A DNA stretch of 64,000 nt, from the NCBI RefSeq assembly GCF_021134715.1, contig NC_060022.1, forward strand, positions 1,741,001 to 1,805,000. Direction: 5' to 3'. Both the position numbers and the translations under genes were made by a program. This stretch comes from Daphnia pulex (lineage: Eukaryota; Arthropoda; Branchiopoda; Diplostraca; Daphniidae). The notes under the pieces were generated by a model. That model made no database searches. It saw nothing but the letters and a program-made list of their open reading frames with translations, and was not told the DNA's origin. Shown here piece by piece: positions 53,601 to 64,000 of the stretch; positions within the stretch are counted from its first letter, which is position 1, and each line of letters starts with the position of its first letter.

Positions 53601-56600
53601 GATGATGTGTGTCGCGCCATACCGCGGGCGGAAGAAGAAACCTCCGATTTCGGCCCATCCAGCAAAGACACCCGTCCAACGGTTGTTGGCCACAGAATGT
53701 CAACCAGCATCAAAGGGATGGGTTGGAAAGCAACGTCACTGTGCCAGCAAAATCAACTCCCTGAACTTTTACCCAATTCCCAAATCGATCAAAGCTCATA
53801 CAACATGTAGCAGCTAGACTTCGTCTCCACTTACCTATGGCGAAAAACCACATAACAGTTCCTTCGATTTCTTTCCTTTTTTGAATAGGCCAGTACTACC
53901 CCGCCCATTGTCTGCGTCTAGTCAAAGTCGCCTGTTGGTTTTTAAGGCCACCACCCGAGGACAGTCTGCGAAGAGAATCGTGTGTCGCATTGTGTAATGG
54001 CGTCGACTGAGTGTATGTATACATATCTTCTTGGCGCATCCCCCCGGGGTGGCACTCTAGCACCAGGACCACCAGCCATATCTCGTCGTCTGACTTGATG
54101 GATAGAACGGGCACGGCCCGGCCCTCAAACGCTCTCTCTTTGACTACATGGCGCGCGCCCGTAATATAATAGGGCTGCAGCGGATGTAGTATATAATGCG
54201 GTTCGGCAAATACACACATCTCAATGATGAAAATGGATAGAGTTGGTGCCGAGAGAAACGAACCGAGCGGCTAATACTACACAGACTCTCGGATACGACG
54301 CCATTTCCCTGTGTACATATTTACCTGAACTCGACGAAAGAAAAGAGGAAGAAGGATCTCCGACGCTGAGTGAATTCGGGTTGGCTCTCCTTGACGAGGC
54401 CCCCGCAGCCGCCGCCGCCGTTTGCTGCAGTTGAGTGGATGACGTGGTAATCCGCATGACACTCGCGGAGCCCGTCCGGTTGATTGCCCCTGTACTGCTG
54501 CCAAGTGACTGATCGCTGGCCGAGATATTCTGTTGCGGCTGCTGATCCAGCGATGATGAGGGCAACGGCTGTTGCTGCTGCTGCTGGGTTCGTCGGCCGG
54601 AGACGTTGCCCGAGCTGGACGAAACTGCCATTTCGCTGGCCTGTTTCAACACGATGTACGTCTGGTCGATTTCCTCCCGGCCGAAATTGAGCGGTCCATC
54701 ATCACCGACCATCGTCTCCTCGTCCGCCGCCGCCTGCATTTGCTGCTGGACTTGCTGGAACTGGTACTGCGGATCGTAATTGGCCGACATGATCCGCTGC
54801 GACGCCGACGTCTCCAGCTCCGAGCTGGATTTCTGCCGGCGCAGCAGCCGCGATTTCGGCAGACAACGGCCCACTCCCGACTTGCAATCGGCGTGGACGT
54901 TGATTTTGCACAGGCGACACTTCCATCCTTGACGCGAATGCCCTAGTTAAATATCGACACGCGATCCAATTAATTCTCATTGTCATAAAACAAAATCATT
55001 TCGATAAGCATGCGCTTCCATCACCAATTGTTTAATGAACTGTCATCATCATAATAGAGCCTAAAGAGTTCAATCATAAAAGAGATAGGTCACATGTCGT
55101 TTTCGATTGTGGGCCAATGTAGGTCACAGATCGCTCTGTGTGTGTCGGCGACCGAACATATCAGATATTTGTTCTCTGCTAGACAAGAGGCAAAAGTTCA
55201 ACCAGGCAGCATGTGAAGACGTTAGTTCTCAACATGGCCCGTTTGTCTCATTCTATCGACCGGTGCGGTGCAAGGTGCGCAGTGCCGATTTTGTCACGGC
55301 GACGCGGTTGCACACTATCTCTCGAATCAACCAAGTTGTCCTATACGGAGTCTGGATAGACCGCAGTTATTCTACACATTAGATTGTGTGTTAAATGACC
55401 TTTTCCCTCCGCACCGGTGGATGGATCTATACCAAGTTTCCCCTGCTCATTTGTGTGTGTATACCTCTTAGAACTTGGGAGCAGACATCGCACGGCGTAA
55501 TCTTTTTGTAGGTGTTCTCCTGGAATACGTGACGTTGGCCTTCTTGATTCTGCATTAGATGATGGTGTTGAAGCAGGTCCGATGACGACATGGTCGAATG
55601 GAAAGCTCCCGACACTCCCGCCGCAACGGTGGCCGACACATTTGAGCTCCGCTGTTCTCGTCTCTCTGATTTGCTGCTAGACGAACTGGGGCTCTTCCTG
55701 GAAAAATTTTGAATAATGAAAATAATCCCGTCAACTTCAAAAGGCGCCCGCATTATAATACCAAATGACTATTCATATCCTTTTTAACAAACTATACGAA
55801 AAAGTTTCAGTTATTTCTCTATGATCAACACTTAAAAGGGAAATCAGGAGCTATTCTTTCCAATTTAAACAAGCCAAAACGTTGGAAACGACGACCAATT
55901 TGCAACTGATATTATAGCCAAAAAAAAAAGAATAAATCTTTCGTATATAGTAAATTAGAATGCGCAGAATGGTGATGTCGGAAGGCTTTTATACCTGAGG
56001 GCAATCACGGCCATGACTGCCTGATAGAGTCGAGATCCTCTGTTGACGTGCGACGCGATTGGTTGTTGTTTTCGTTGGGTTTCGTCCAAGTCAAAAGTTA
56101 AAAAAAAGAGGAAATAAATAAAAGAAAACATAATAGTGCGAAGCAGTTGTGTAAATAAAAATGAGATACAATTTACCGGCTTGAATATAAGCTGTCATAG
56201 CATCTTATAATCAAAACATTTTGAGGCCCAAATGAAAAATGATGGAAATCCAATTAAAATTAAAAAGGGAATAAGATGTGTGCACAATAATTATGACGTA
56301 ATTACTGTTCGGGTGTGGTTGATCGGTTGTTGGCGAGAGGTGGACTCGATCCGGTGGCGGCCGACGAAGAACCCGACACGGCCATGTTGTGCGAGGACGA
56401 ACTGTTGGTCAGCGTCCTGAATGCCTTCATCCACTTGGTCTTCATTCCGGGTCCACCGCTTCCGCCACTTCCGCTTCCGCCTGCCATCAAGTTAAACTTG
56501 CTGCCTCGATTGCTGCCGAGTTGTTGCAGTGACTGATGGGAGCCGCCGGAAGCCGCCGCCACTTCTGCCATGACCATTTCAGCCTTGGATCCGTACAAGT

Positions 56601-59600
56601 CCCGCTAAATTCCGCCACCACACACAAAAGAACAAAGGAGGAATTCAAATGAAGATCTCAATCACTCAATCACAGATGGAAAGATCACAGCGAGAAAGAA
56701 GCTCATTTTCATCAACTACTACAGAACTCCGGTACAAGCAACGACGTTAAGGTAACATTAGAGAGCAAAAGACCTTTTTTAAACCGCACCCTCATTCGGA
56801 TGAAATACCCAGAAAGATCGTGATAATGACGCATTCATAGGCCTATATTCGTGTTCGCAAATGAATAATTTTCCACAACGGCAAGCGATTTTAGTGCGGA
56901 AGCTCCTCCCGCGTGAAAATAGGAAAGAAAATCGATTGAACTCTAATATACAGTGAAAAGCCTCGTATGGATTTTCTTCTTCTTTTCTATTGAATCAAGC
57001 GGCGGCGCCGTGAATGTGTATGCGCTTGATTGAATATAATAACACATTCCCCCCATTTCCAGATTAACCGCCAATTTCAAAAAGATAATATTTACGCAAC
57101 TTTATTGCTCCACGCACGTCTGCATCACGCGCAGACCTATTAGTTTTTCCTGCACGGCCTAGACACGACTAGATATAACGTTTCTTGTATATATAAATTC
57201 AAAGCACGTAGCCCGCGACTCCCATCGTGTCTCTATTGGCTGTTCCGAGTTTAATGTTACCGTATTAAACTAAACTGTCAACCCGTCTGCCGTCAACATT
57301 CAAAATATGCGATTTATGTGGAAATAACGAGCCCATCTTGAAATTCTTTTCCGTTTCCCCGAAAAAACAATAGAAACGACGATCGTTGTGCTTTTATTGA
57401 TTATTGCTGTTTTATAAAAGAATTGTTTGATTTTTTTTGGGTATATACCTGAGCTTTGACGGCGGCAAGGTGGAGCTGGGCCATTCGCCATTCCAACTTC
57501 TTGGCGCAGATCTCTTCTTGCAGTTCGCTGGCTTTGTTGTACGAGTTGGATTCCAAACTTCTGTTAACACAATGAAATAGACTAAATATAGTTTGCAAGC
57601 CAGCATTGTGAAGATAACCGTAATATAGTCGTCTTATATAATTGGCAACTCGGTTGGAAGCAGTAAAGTAATGCCTCATAAGCCGAGTTGCTTTTCTAGA
57701 CATATAAATATAGATATATATACTGCGGGGGGTTCATCGCGAACACAATGGCGCGGGATAAGCCCGGCAGGTAACACGTACAGAGAGGTAGCGCGCAGGC
57801 TATACAAGAAATTGAATATTACAATTGAGCTCGAGATTTTATTTATGACTGGTGGCAGATAATTTGAAAATACTGCGTGTTCCTCCTATACACAATAAAA
57901 GCCAATACAACCGAAAAGTCTGATGAGGACTACAGCCTCGGCATTGATAATTGCTGCGTGCCGGTATATTGCCTAGCTGCGACACACACAGCCCTGTGCT
58001 CTTGTGGTGAAACGCCTCGTGCGCTTCTTTTAGTATTCCGACATCGATCAGATTCTCTACTCCATCTTTTATCCGGCTGTACATCTACGACGTGTAGCCT
58101 ACGCGATGGATAGAGCACGTAGACAATGTCGCACACTGCACGCAATTTCACGATAATCAATAATAAAAGGTACGCTCATCTATGAATAACAGGTACTACA
58201 GGAGAGAGCGGACGAGGGATTGCTGGAGAGCGCCAGCCAATCTTCCTGCTGCTGAATACATTATGGGTTAGTTTTGTTTTGTTTTTCTACACAAAAGACA
58301 AGCGAATCTGAAGTCAACAGGGGAAAAAAAGAAAGAAACAGTACAACAGCGCACTGGATATTATTGATCAACGGAGCGAGAGAGAAAAGGTCAGAATCGT
58401 TTTTCTTTTTCCAACCGTCTAAATGGCCGCCACATTGCACATTCAAAAGCAGCGCCCTGAAAGTTGAAGCGCACCTTGTGTGTAACTACATTTTGGCGTT
58501 TGATGCTGCGCAGCCATCCTTTTCCTTGGCCACAAGAGAGCAATCGGCCAATGCGACAACGACGGGCCGCTCTTCGCAGTCTTTTATATTTAAGAAGGTA
58601 ATGATCCTGCACTGTTTCTGCATGCCACGGTGCATGATGGTGTTCCTGATGACAATGGCGATGCTTACACGCAGTAGATCTGTGTGTGGTGGAGATGGAT
58701 TTCATAAGTAGAAAGACACATTATCTACCCGTTGATTAATTGAAGTTAGACCACTTCCTTGACTTAATGCAGTTTAAGTATAGGTGAATAATAGTGGAGA
58801 CCACTTTGTAGTCAAGTCCGGAGCTGGTGGGTTTCTTGGGAAATTCATTAAGTAATCGAGAACGTTACAAGGGATATAACAAGACGAGTTTGTGCAAGCT
58901 AATCCTCGTATACAAAGAAAAGTAGAACGAAATTGGATTGAGGATTTTGACATGAAATTGAGACGGGTCTTTTGTCTTTCGGGGCTGGCCCGGCTGATAT
59001 TTTACCCATAATGACTGTAATCATGCGAAATAGCTGTGGTTGCCAAGGGTGGGAGGACACGGAGGAGGTGGACGGTAGGGCAGGAGAGAAAAGAAGTATA
59101 TGACGACACTTATTACATCTTGTGTAGACGTTTGGTCGTTATTGTTTCTTTTCCTATTTCTTTGACCGGTGGGAGTCATATAAACCCTAAGCACGTATAC
59201 CGTGCGTCGTTGTACGTTTTCACCATAGTGGTCTAAAGGGCCACTATATAAGAGAAGGAGGACACTATACACACACACGCAACTGCACTTGGGGGCTTAA
59301 ATTGCCAGCAACCCAAGCTGGGCGTTCACGGTCGATAACGTGTTGTATGTTGCGTAGATAAGGTTTCCTTTTTTTCTATTTGACCAGTGTGAGATTGTTA
59401 GATTGTTGAAGCAGGTTTTAACCCTGTTTATAGCCCATCATCTAGCTCTTTTTATCCCTTGACAATACCGAAATGGGGGCAAATCTAATCACTACGAAAA
59501 TTTGATTTTTAAAAATCTGCACGGACTAACCCAACACAATTAACGGACACATTCAATTGAAAATTCGATTGAACTTGATCCCCAAAAGGATCGGATAAGA

Positions 59601-62600
59601 GTTGATGTTAATGGAAATTCTATGATTCTCTTTCCCCCGCTGGATTGTGAGGATGTCTTAGGAGAGGCGGATTGTCTAAGTGCGGGGAGGGTGGTTCCCT
59701 TTGAAAAGTATACTCTTAACATTGACAAAGATGGATGGTGACAGATTTAGAATGACGTCGTCTCTCCAGCGTACCACGCAAAATGCTTTTCCACCACACA
59801 GCTGATAATACATTCGCATATACAGTCTGAATGCAAAGATAATATTGTAATAAAGACTATAGGCCACATATATAAAGACCCGCTTGTCTTGGGGGCCCCC
59901 GACAGTAATGCAGTATTGATATCAGTTTATGTGGAATAAAAAAGTGCAAATAAAATCCCAGCTATTTACCATAACGCGGCGTGAAAATGTGGTAGAGGTA
60001 TCTAGCTTAGCTAAAGGGCGAATGGGTATCGGATATATATCTAAATATCAAAAGTTGGTATAAAGTACCTTTGCTGGAGGCGGGTGAGCGATTCCATACA
60101 TTCGTTTAACTGTCTTACGTGAGCCTCCACTTCGGCAGTGTCTTTCTTGAGTGAATCGTATTTGGTTCGCAGAGAAAATCCCGCCAACCGATCGAAAACT
60201 AACTCGTCTTTCAGCACCAGCGATGCGTCCTATAAAACCATAATCAAACATTTTGCTTTTAGATCAATATGAATAACTCCCCATCGGCGTCGCCCTATGG
60301 GACCAATAGGACGGCAATTTAGACCTGAATATCGTGCTGGGAGCACGACACACTTCCCGGCGGGGGATTTCTTGGCGGTATGAACGTGAACTTGTTGAAC
60401 GAGCTCGGGATGGTGAGCACAGAACCTCCGCCACCGCCAGGGCCGCTCCCGCTGCCACCGACCACCGAGCGAACGAAAGTTGCCAAATCTGTGCTGGGGT
60501 TGACGGCCCGGCATTGATTCGCCAGGGCGTTGTAACGTTTCGAAGAAGATCCTTCCGCCTGATTAACACAAAAAAGAATATTGTGAGCAACATGTGGAAA
60601 CATGATATTACACTTCATCAACAGTTATTCAGGCATACATAGTGTGCTAGTTAATTACTTACGCCAGCAAGAGAGACATTCATCATCAGAATTATTGATT
60701 TGAAAACTTTTCGTCAGACAGACAAGGGATTATTGAGTATGAGGGACAATAAGGTTATACGAACTGATGTGGAACCCTGGTAAATATGATTAATACACAG
60801 CATGGAGGTTCTACGAGAAGAAAGAAAAAGTCCTTTCATTTCTTTTTTCCCCAAAATTATTTGTCCACTGACTTTTTCCTCCCCTTTTATTGACTAGAAA
60901 GTTGGAACGAAATGAAATTGCTACCGAACATTTCGACAGGGACTAATATCCTGTTACAGATTGTCGAAAGAATATAGTGATATTTGGAGGGGAGAGAGGA
61001 AAAAAGAAGATATCATCCAAGTCAAAGTGATTCGTAAAAAATAAAAAAGAGGATCAAAGGCAGAATTTGCCATGCCTTGGGGAATCAATTGAACGTTGAA
61101 GTCTTTTGACATTGATGACATCTGCACGGTACGAACTTCATAAGGTTTTTTGGAGGAGGCTCATGCCATTAAGGCAATGAGTAGCATGGGATATATAGTG
61201 CAAGTCATTTCTTTCCTGATTGGAAGCTCGTGTCAGTCGTTATACACCCGACAGTTTAATCTGCCGTTATATCGTCATGAAATTGGCTTGAATGGATAAT
61301 AAAATATCGGCCATGAAAATCTATTAGATTACAAAAACTATTAATACAACATGTTAGAAACGGAGAACTTACTCACTGGTCAAAAATTCCATTGTCTACA
61401 ATCGCGAATAAAAAACGCGCGAAAATGAACAAGCGCAAAAATAAGCACATGTTCCATCGACGAATATTTAACTGACAATGAGGTTGAATCAACCTGAGCA
61501 GTGTTGCAATATCAAAAATACAATGCTCACGATGCATTGAATTTTTAAATATTTATAATTAAATCAGAATTATGGAAGGATGGTTAGTAAGTTAAGAAAT
61601 TTTATTTAAAAAATGTTTGGGGTATTCAACTTCGAAAAAACAGTAGTACATTTAATCTTTATACGAATTGCAACAAAGCTCCGGGTGATTCATCCTGGCA
61701 TCCTGCCTCATTGTGTGTGTGATTTTTCGAAGGAGCAGGTTGTTGCTTTTCTCACATGGTCATTTTTCCCGCGTTTTTATTCACAATGGTGTTGATGGAC
61801 AAAAAAATTTTCGACCAATTTCGAGTAAGTTCTCTATTTCTACCACATGTTGTATTTGTATAAGTTTCATTGTTGGGATTGATTTGACCATACAGCGTTT
61901 GATAGTGAATTAACAACAAGTAAACTGGGTCTAGCTAATACGGAAATTCAGACTCACCCTCTCCGACATGGCTTCGCAACCTTGCTGGATGGTATTGGTC
62001 ATAGTTTTGCTCAGATCGACGTAGACGCTTTCTAGTTCCTGCATAGTTTAAAAAAGATAAATTGTAAAACCTGTATTTTGTATTACGTTGTTGGTAAATA
62101 CCTGGATCAATTGCGGCAGGATAACGTTGTGAAACTGGTCGGCCATTGCGTTTGCTGCATGAACATCCTGCACGTAGTTGTTGTGCAATTCTACGTAGGC
62201 GGCCAACGTCAACGTATTAGGAGCGGCCAGATGTTGTTGGTAAGCTTCGTCGTATAGCTGATAACTCTGTCCATCACAACAACAAAATTGCTTACTATAT
62301 AAACATATCAGATTGTTGTTGCCATTCAAAAATCTTGTTTAATCCCTTCGAATTTTGTCGTCAATTTCTGTAAATATCTCTTTATGGGATCGCCATTGTG
62401 TCGTCGATCCGATCAAAAGAACTAACTCAATTATTTAATTGCATCGACTCGGGAAAAGTTGGTGTGTGTGCCGTTCAAAATTTGTGTTCAATGGCGAAAG
62501 ATTATTAATCTAAATTGCACGGTATAGTCGATCCAGCCGGGATCAAATTGTCTCTACGAGAAGGGCTCGCTGACCTCTTTTAATGGAGTAATCCAATACT

Positions 62601-64000
62601 AACTCGGTAGTTATTTATTAAGCCATTTGTAACTGCTTGGTACACACACTCTGCCACGCCTTTTATTTCCCCCCTTCTTGCTGCGCTAATGGCAAAAGCC
62701 ATTTCTCCGAATAACATTGGACAACATGCCCGACAACCTACGCGTTCCCTAGGTCTACAAGCTACAGCCCAGCATGCGGCACACACGCGTTACCTTCCCC
62801 CCTCCACCATTTCTCCATCCTGTTGCTGATGATGTTCCTGCAGCGCCTGTTGTTATTATTAACTCCTGCTTCATCCTTCCTCTTTTCTATCTCACCCATC
62901 CCTGGCGCCCTTATCTAATAATCAAGTGGCAGTCACGTTGCCAATGGCAACCCATTAGCGAAGGCAACCCAAAATACAGGGGGGGAAAAGTTGTCTTGAA
63001 AAGAACTGCGTGCATACAGAACTGTACAAATCGTTATCTGTTTTTCTCCCCGCCAATCTAAAATGAGGTGTTCCTTTTTTATTTTCCAGGGTGTCCAGGA
63101 CAACCTGGGATCGTAAAAAAAGAAAATCTATACAGCGGATGGTCTATAACTCTTGGCTTTGTGAACAAGTTGGGGCGTAAGTATTATCGAGTACACACCC
63201 ATATTTGTATAGGATGTTGAGCAAAAAGAGATCCTGATTTTCTAGCCAAGGGCTCCTTCAATTCCGCCACGTCATCATAGCCTCTGCTCAGTGTGATGCA
63301 GTGGGCCTCATACCGGAAATTGAATGTTGATTCAGACCATCCGAGCATCGCCTGTATACATGCAGTCCTATTTGCTACACCAGATCCATCAAGATCAATA
63401 ATGCATTGTACACTATACGTTCACGTGAGCACTGTTTGTATACACCTCCAGTTTTTTTAAAATATTGTTTGTTAGTGCTTCAAACGGGCAGGCGCAGCAG
63501 ACAAAGTGGAAAAGATTATGTGTAGGCGTGTAGACCATAAAACTTTACCATTTATTCGTTCGTGTTGTTATTATTACCATTTTTTCTTTTCTTTTACAGA
63601 GATCCTGCACTTTTACCACACCAAGTTCCCTGTGTATTGTCTTACGTGTCTGGCATTCTGAGCGACTATATCAATTGGATTTTTACCAGCCTTCTTCCAT
63701 CAGGACTCATCCGTCACTTGCCACTCGGGATTCTTCTTCCAATCACGTATGTTTAGTAACTTATGTAATATTCCGCTATTTCGTAAGATAAGATTTATAT
63801 TTATGATTCTTTACAGACCTTGTCCAGTTGCTGTGACGCCTTTTCCAGGGCATTTTCCAGCTGCTCCCGATGTTGGAATATTTTGCGGGCCTCCAGTTTC
63901 CGGTGAAAAGTTCCGTCCGTCATGGGTCGTGACACTTGGCGATTCAGGCAGTTGGCAATGTCGGCCACTACGGCCGAATCCACCTCCACTTCCTGGAGGA
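50661..64000 (-). CDS. F-BAR-like / C1 / SH3 protein with STAC-like C-terminus (5' end outside window)
   Basis: Fifteen exons, 5' to 3': beyond 64000-63819, 62266-62102, 62038-61958, 60558-60325, 60229-60069, 57560-57449, 56604-56306, 56039-55995, 55697-55465, 54942-54325, 52975-52709, 51506-51373, 51263-51181, 51044-50831, 50762-50661; every junction is phase-consistent, about 976 residues visible. First part: an F-BAR-like helical domain (HREQLENALEKASQQLDK, AAYVELHNNYVQDVHAANAM, LPQLIQELESVYVDLSK), most like Fes/Fer, then NPSTDLATFVRSV and a second coiled coil. Middle: a complete C1 finger, H-x12-C-x2-C-x13-C-x2-C-x4-H-x2-C-x6-C, from HVFQENTYKK to GRC. Then Gln/Ser-rich linker, HSPRRHQKLNLRMKSFSLD, an SH3 (NLYVVLFNFKGREADELDLK, DPDWWRGKCLGQIGFFPSKY) and a final GEELNGMVTVRNGENKTG segment as in STAC's second SH3. 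Probable membrane/cytoskeleton or channel adaptor. Large introns at 57561-60068, 60559-61957 and 62267-63818 may hide exons. Confidence 0.85.
51764..51782. repeat. (GA)n microsatellite in an intron
   Basis: About nine GA units lie in the 1.2-kb intron 51507-52708. A (CAG)n run (about 52423-52442) lies in the same intron. Confidence 0.8.

Overview
This window looks like nuclear DNA from a branchiopod crustacean, most likely a Daphnia-type water flea. That is an inference from many compact introns of about 55-120 bp, AT-rich intergenic DNA, a DUF4789-like secreted protein, a short ionotropic receptor and abundant MULE/MITE-type elements. No prokaryotic organisation, rRNA, convincing tRNA or CRISPR array was seen. 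Exon models were built by hand from reading frame, GT/AG sites and phase; all joins given as phase-consistent were counted, but none is backed by transcripts.

Layout. 1-850: three copies of a 300-bp tandem unit containing splice-bracketed proline/GCC-rich blocks. 2.4-2.9 kb: a broken unknown gene fragment. 5.28-6.69 kb (+): secreted Cys-rich DUF4789-like gene. 7.2-9.3 kb: splice-like signals without a long ORF, two perfect palindromes. 9.56-9.98 kb: foldback element. 14.1-21.8 kb (-): complete 15-exon FAM135 gene (putative serine hydrolase, about 1370 aa). 21.8-34.8 kb: about 13 kb without a recognisable gene, holding a dense cluster of GGCTCCT motifs and a diverged direct duplication. 34.8-36.0 kb (+): complete TPPP/p25-alpha gene. 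36.5-37.8 kb (-): C8orf76 homologue, convergent with TPPP. 38.38-39.77 kb: a 1393-bp non-autonomous Mutator-like element with exact 9-bp target duplication, lying just upstream of (39.8-42.4 kb, +) an intact five-exon MULE-derived gene with a duplicated WRKY-like N-terminal module. 43.3-45.4 kb (+): ionotropic receptor with a one-base frameshift. 46.8-48.2 kb (-): decayed SMC1 fragment with an internal tandem duplication, one copy of which carries a 258-bp palindromic MITE. 49.1-49.7 kb (+): serine protease pseudogene. 50.7 kb to the window edge (-): a 15-exon gene joining an F-BAR-like coiled coil, a canonical C1 zinc finger and STAC-like SH3 region in one phase-consistent transcript.

The conserved genes are unrelated housekeeping or neuronal/cytoskeletal genes and do not form an operon-like system. 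The most unusual material is the MULE-derived gene with an altered catalytic position beside a fresh MULE-type element, the F-BAR/C1/SH3 architecture, the SMC1 pseudogene that preserves a pre-insertion site for its MITE, and the GGCTCCT cluster.
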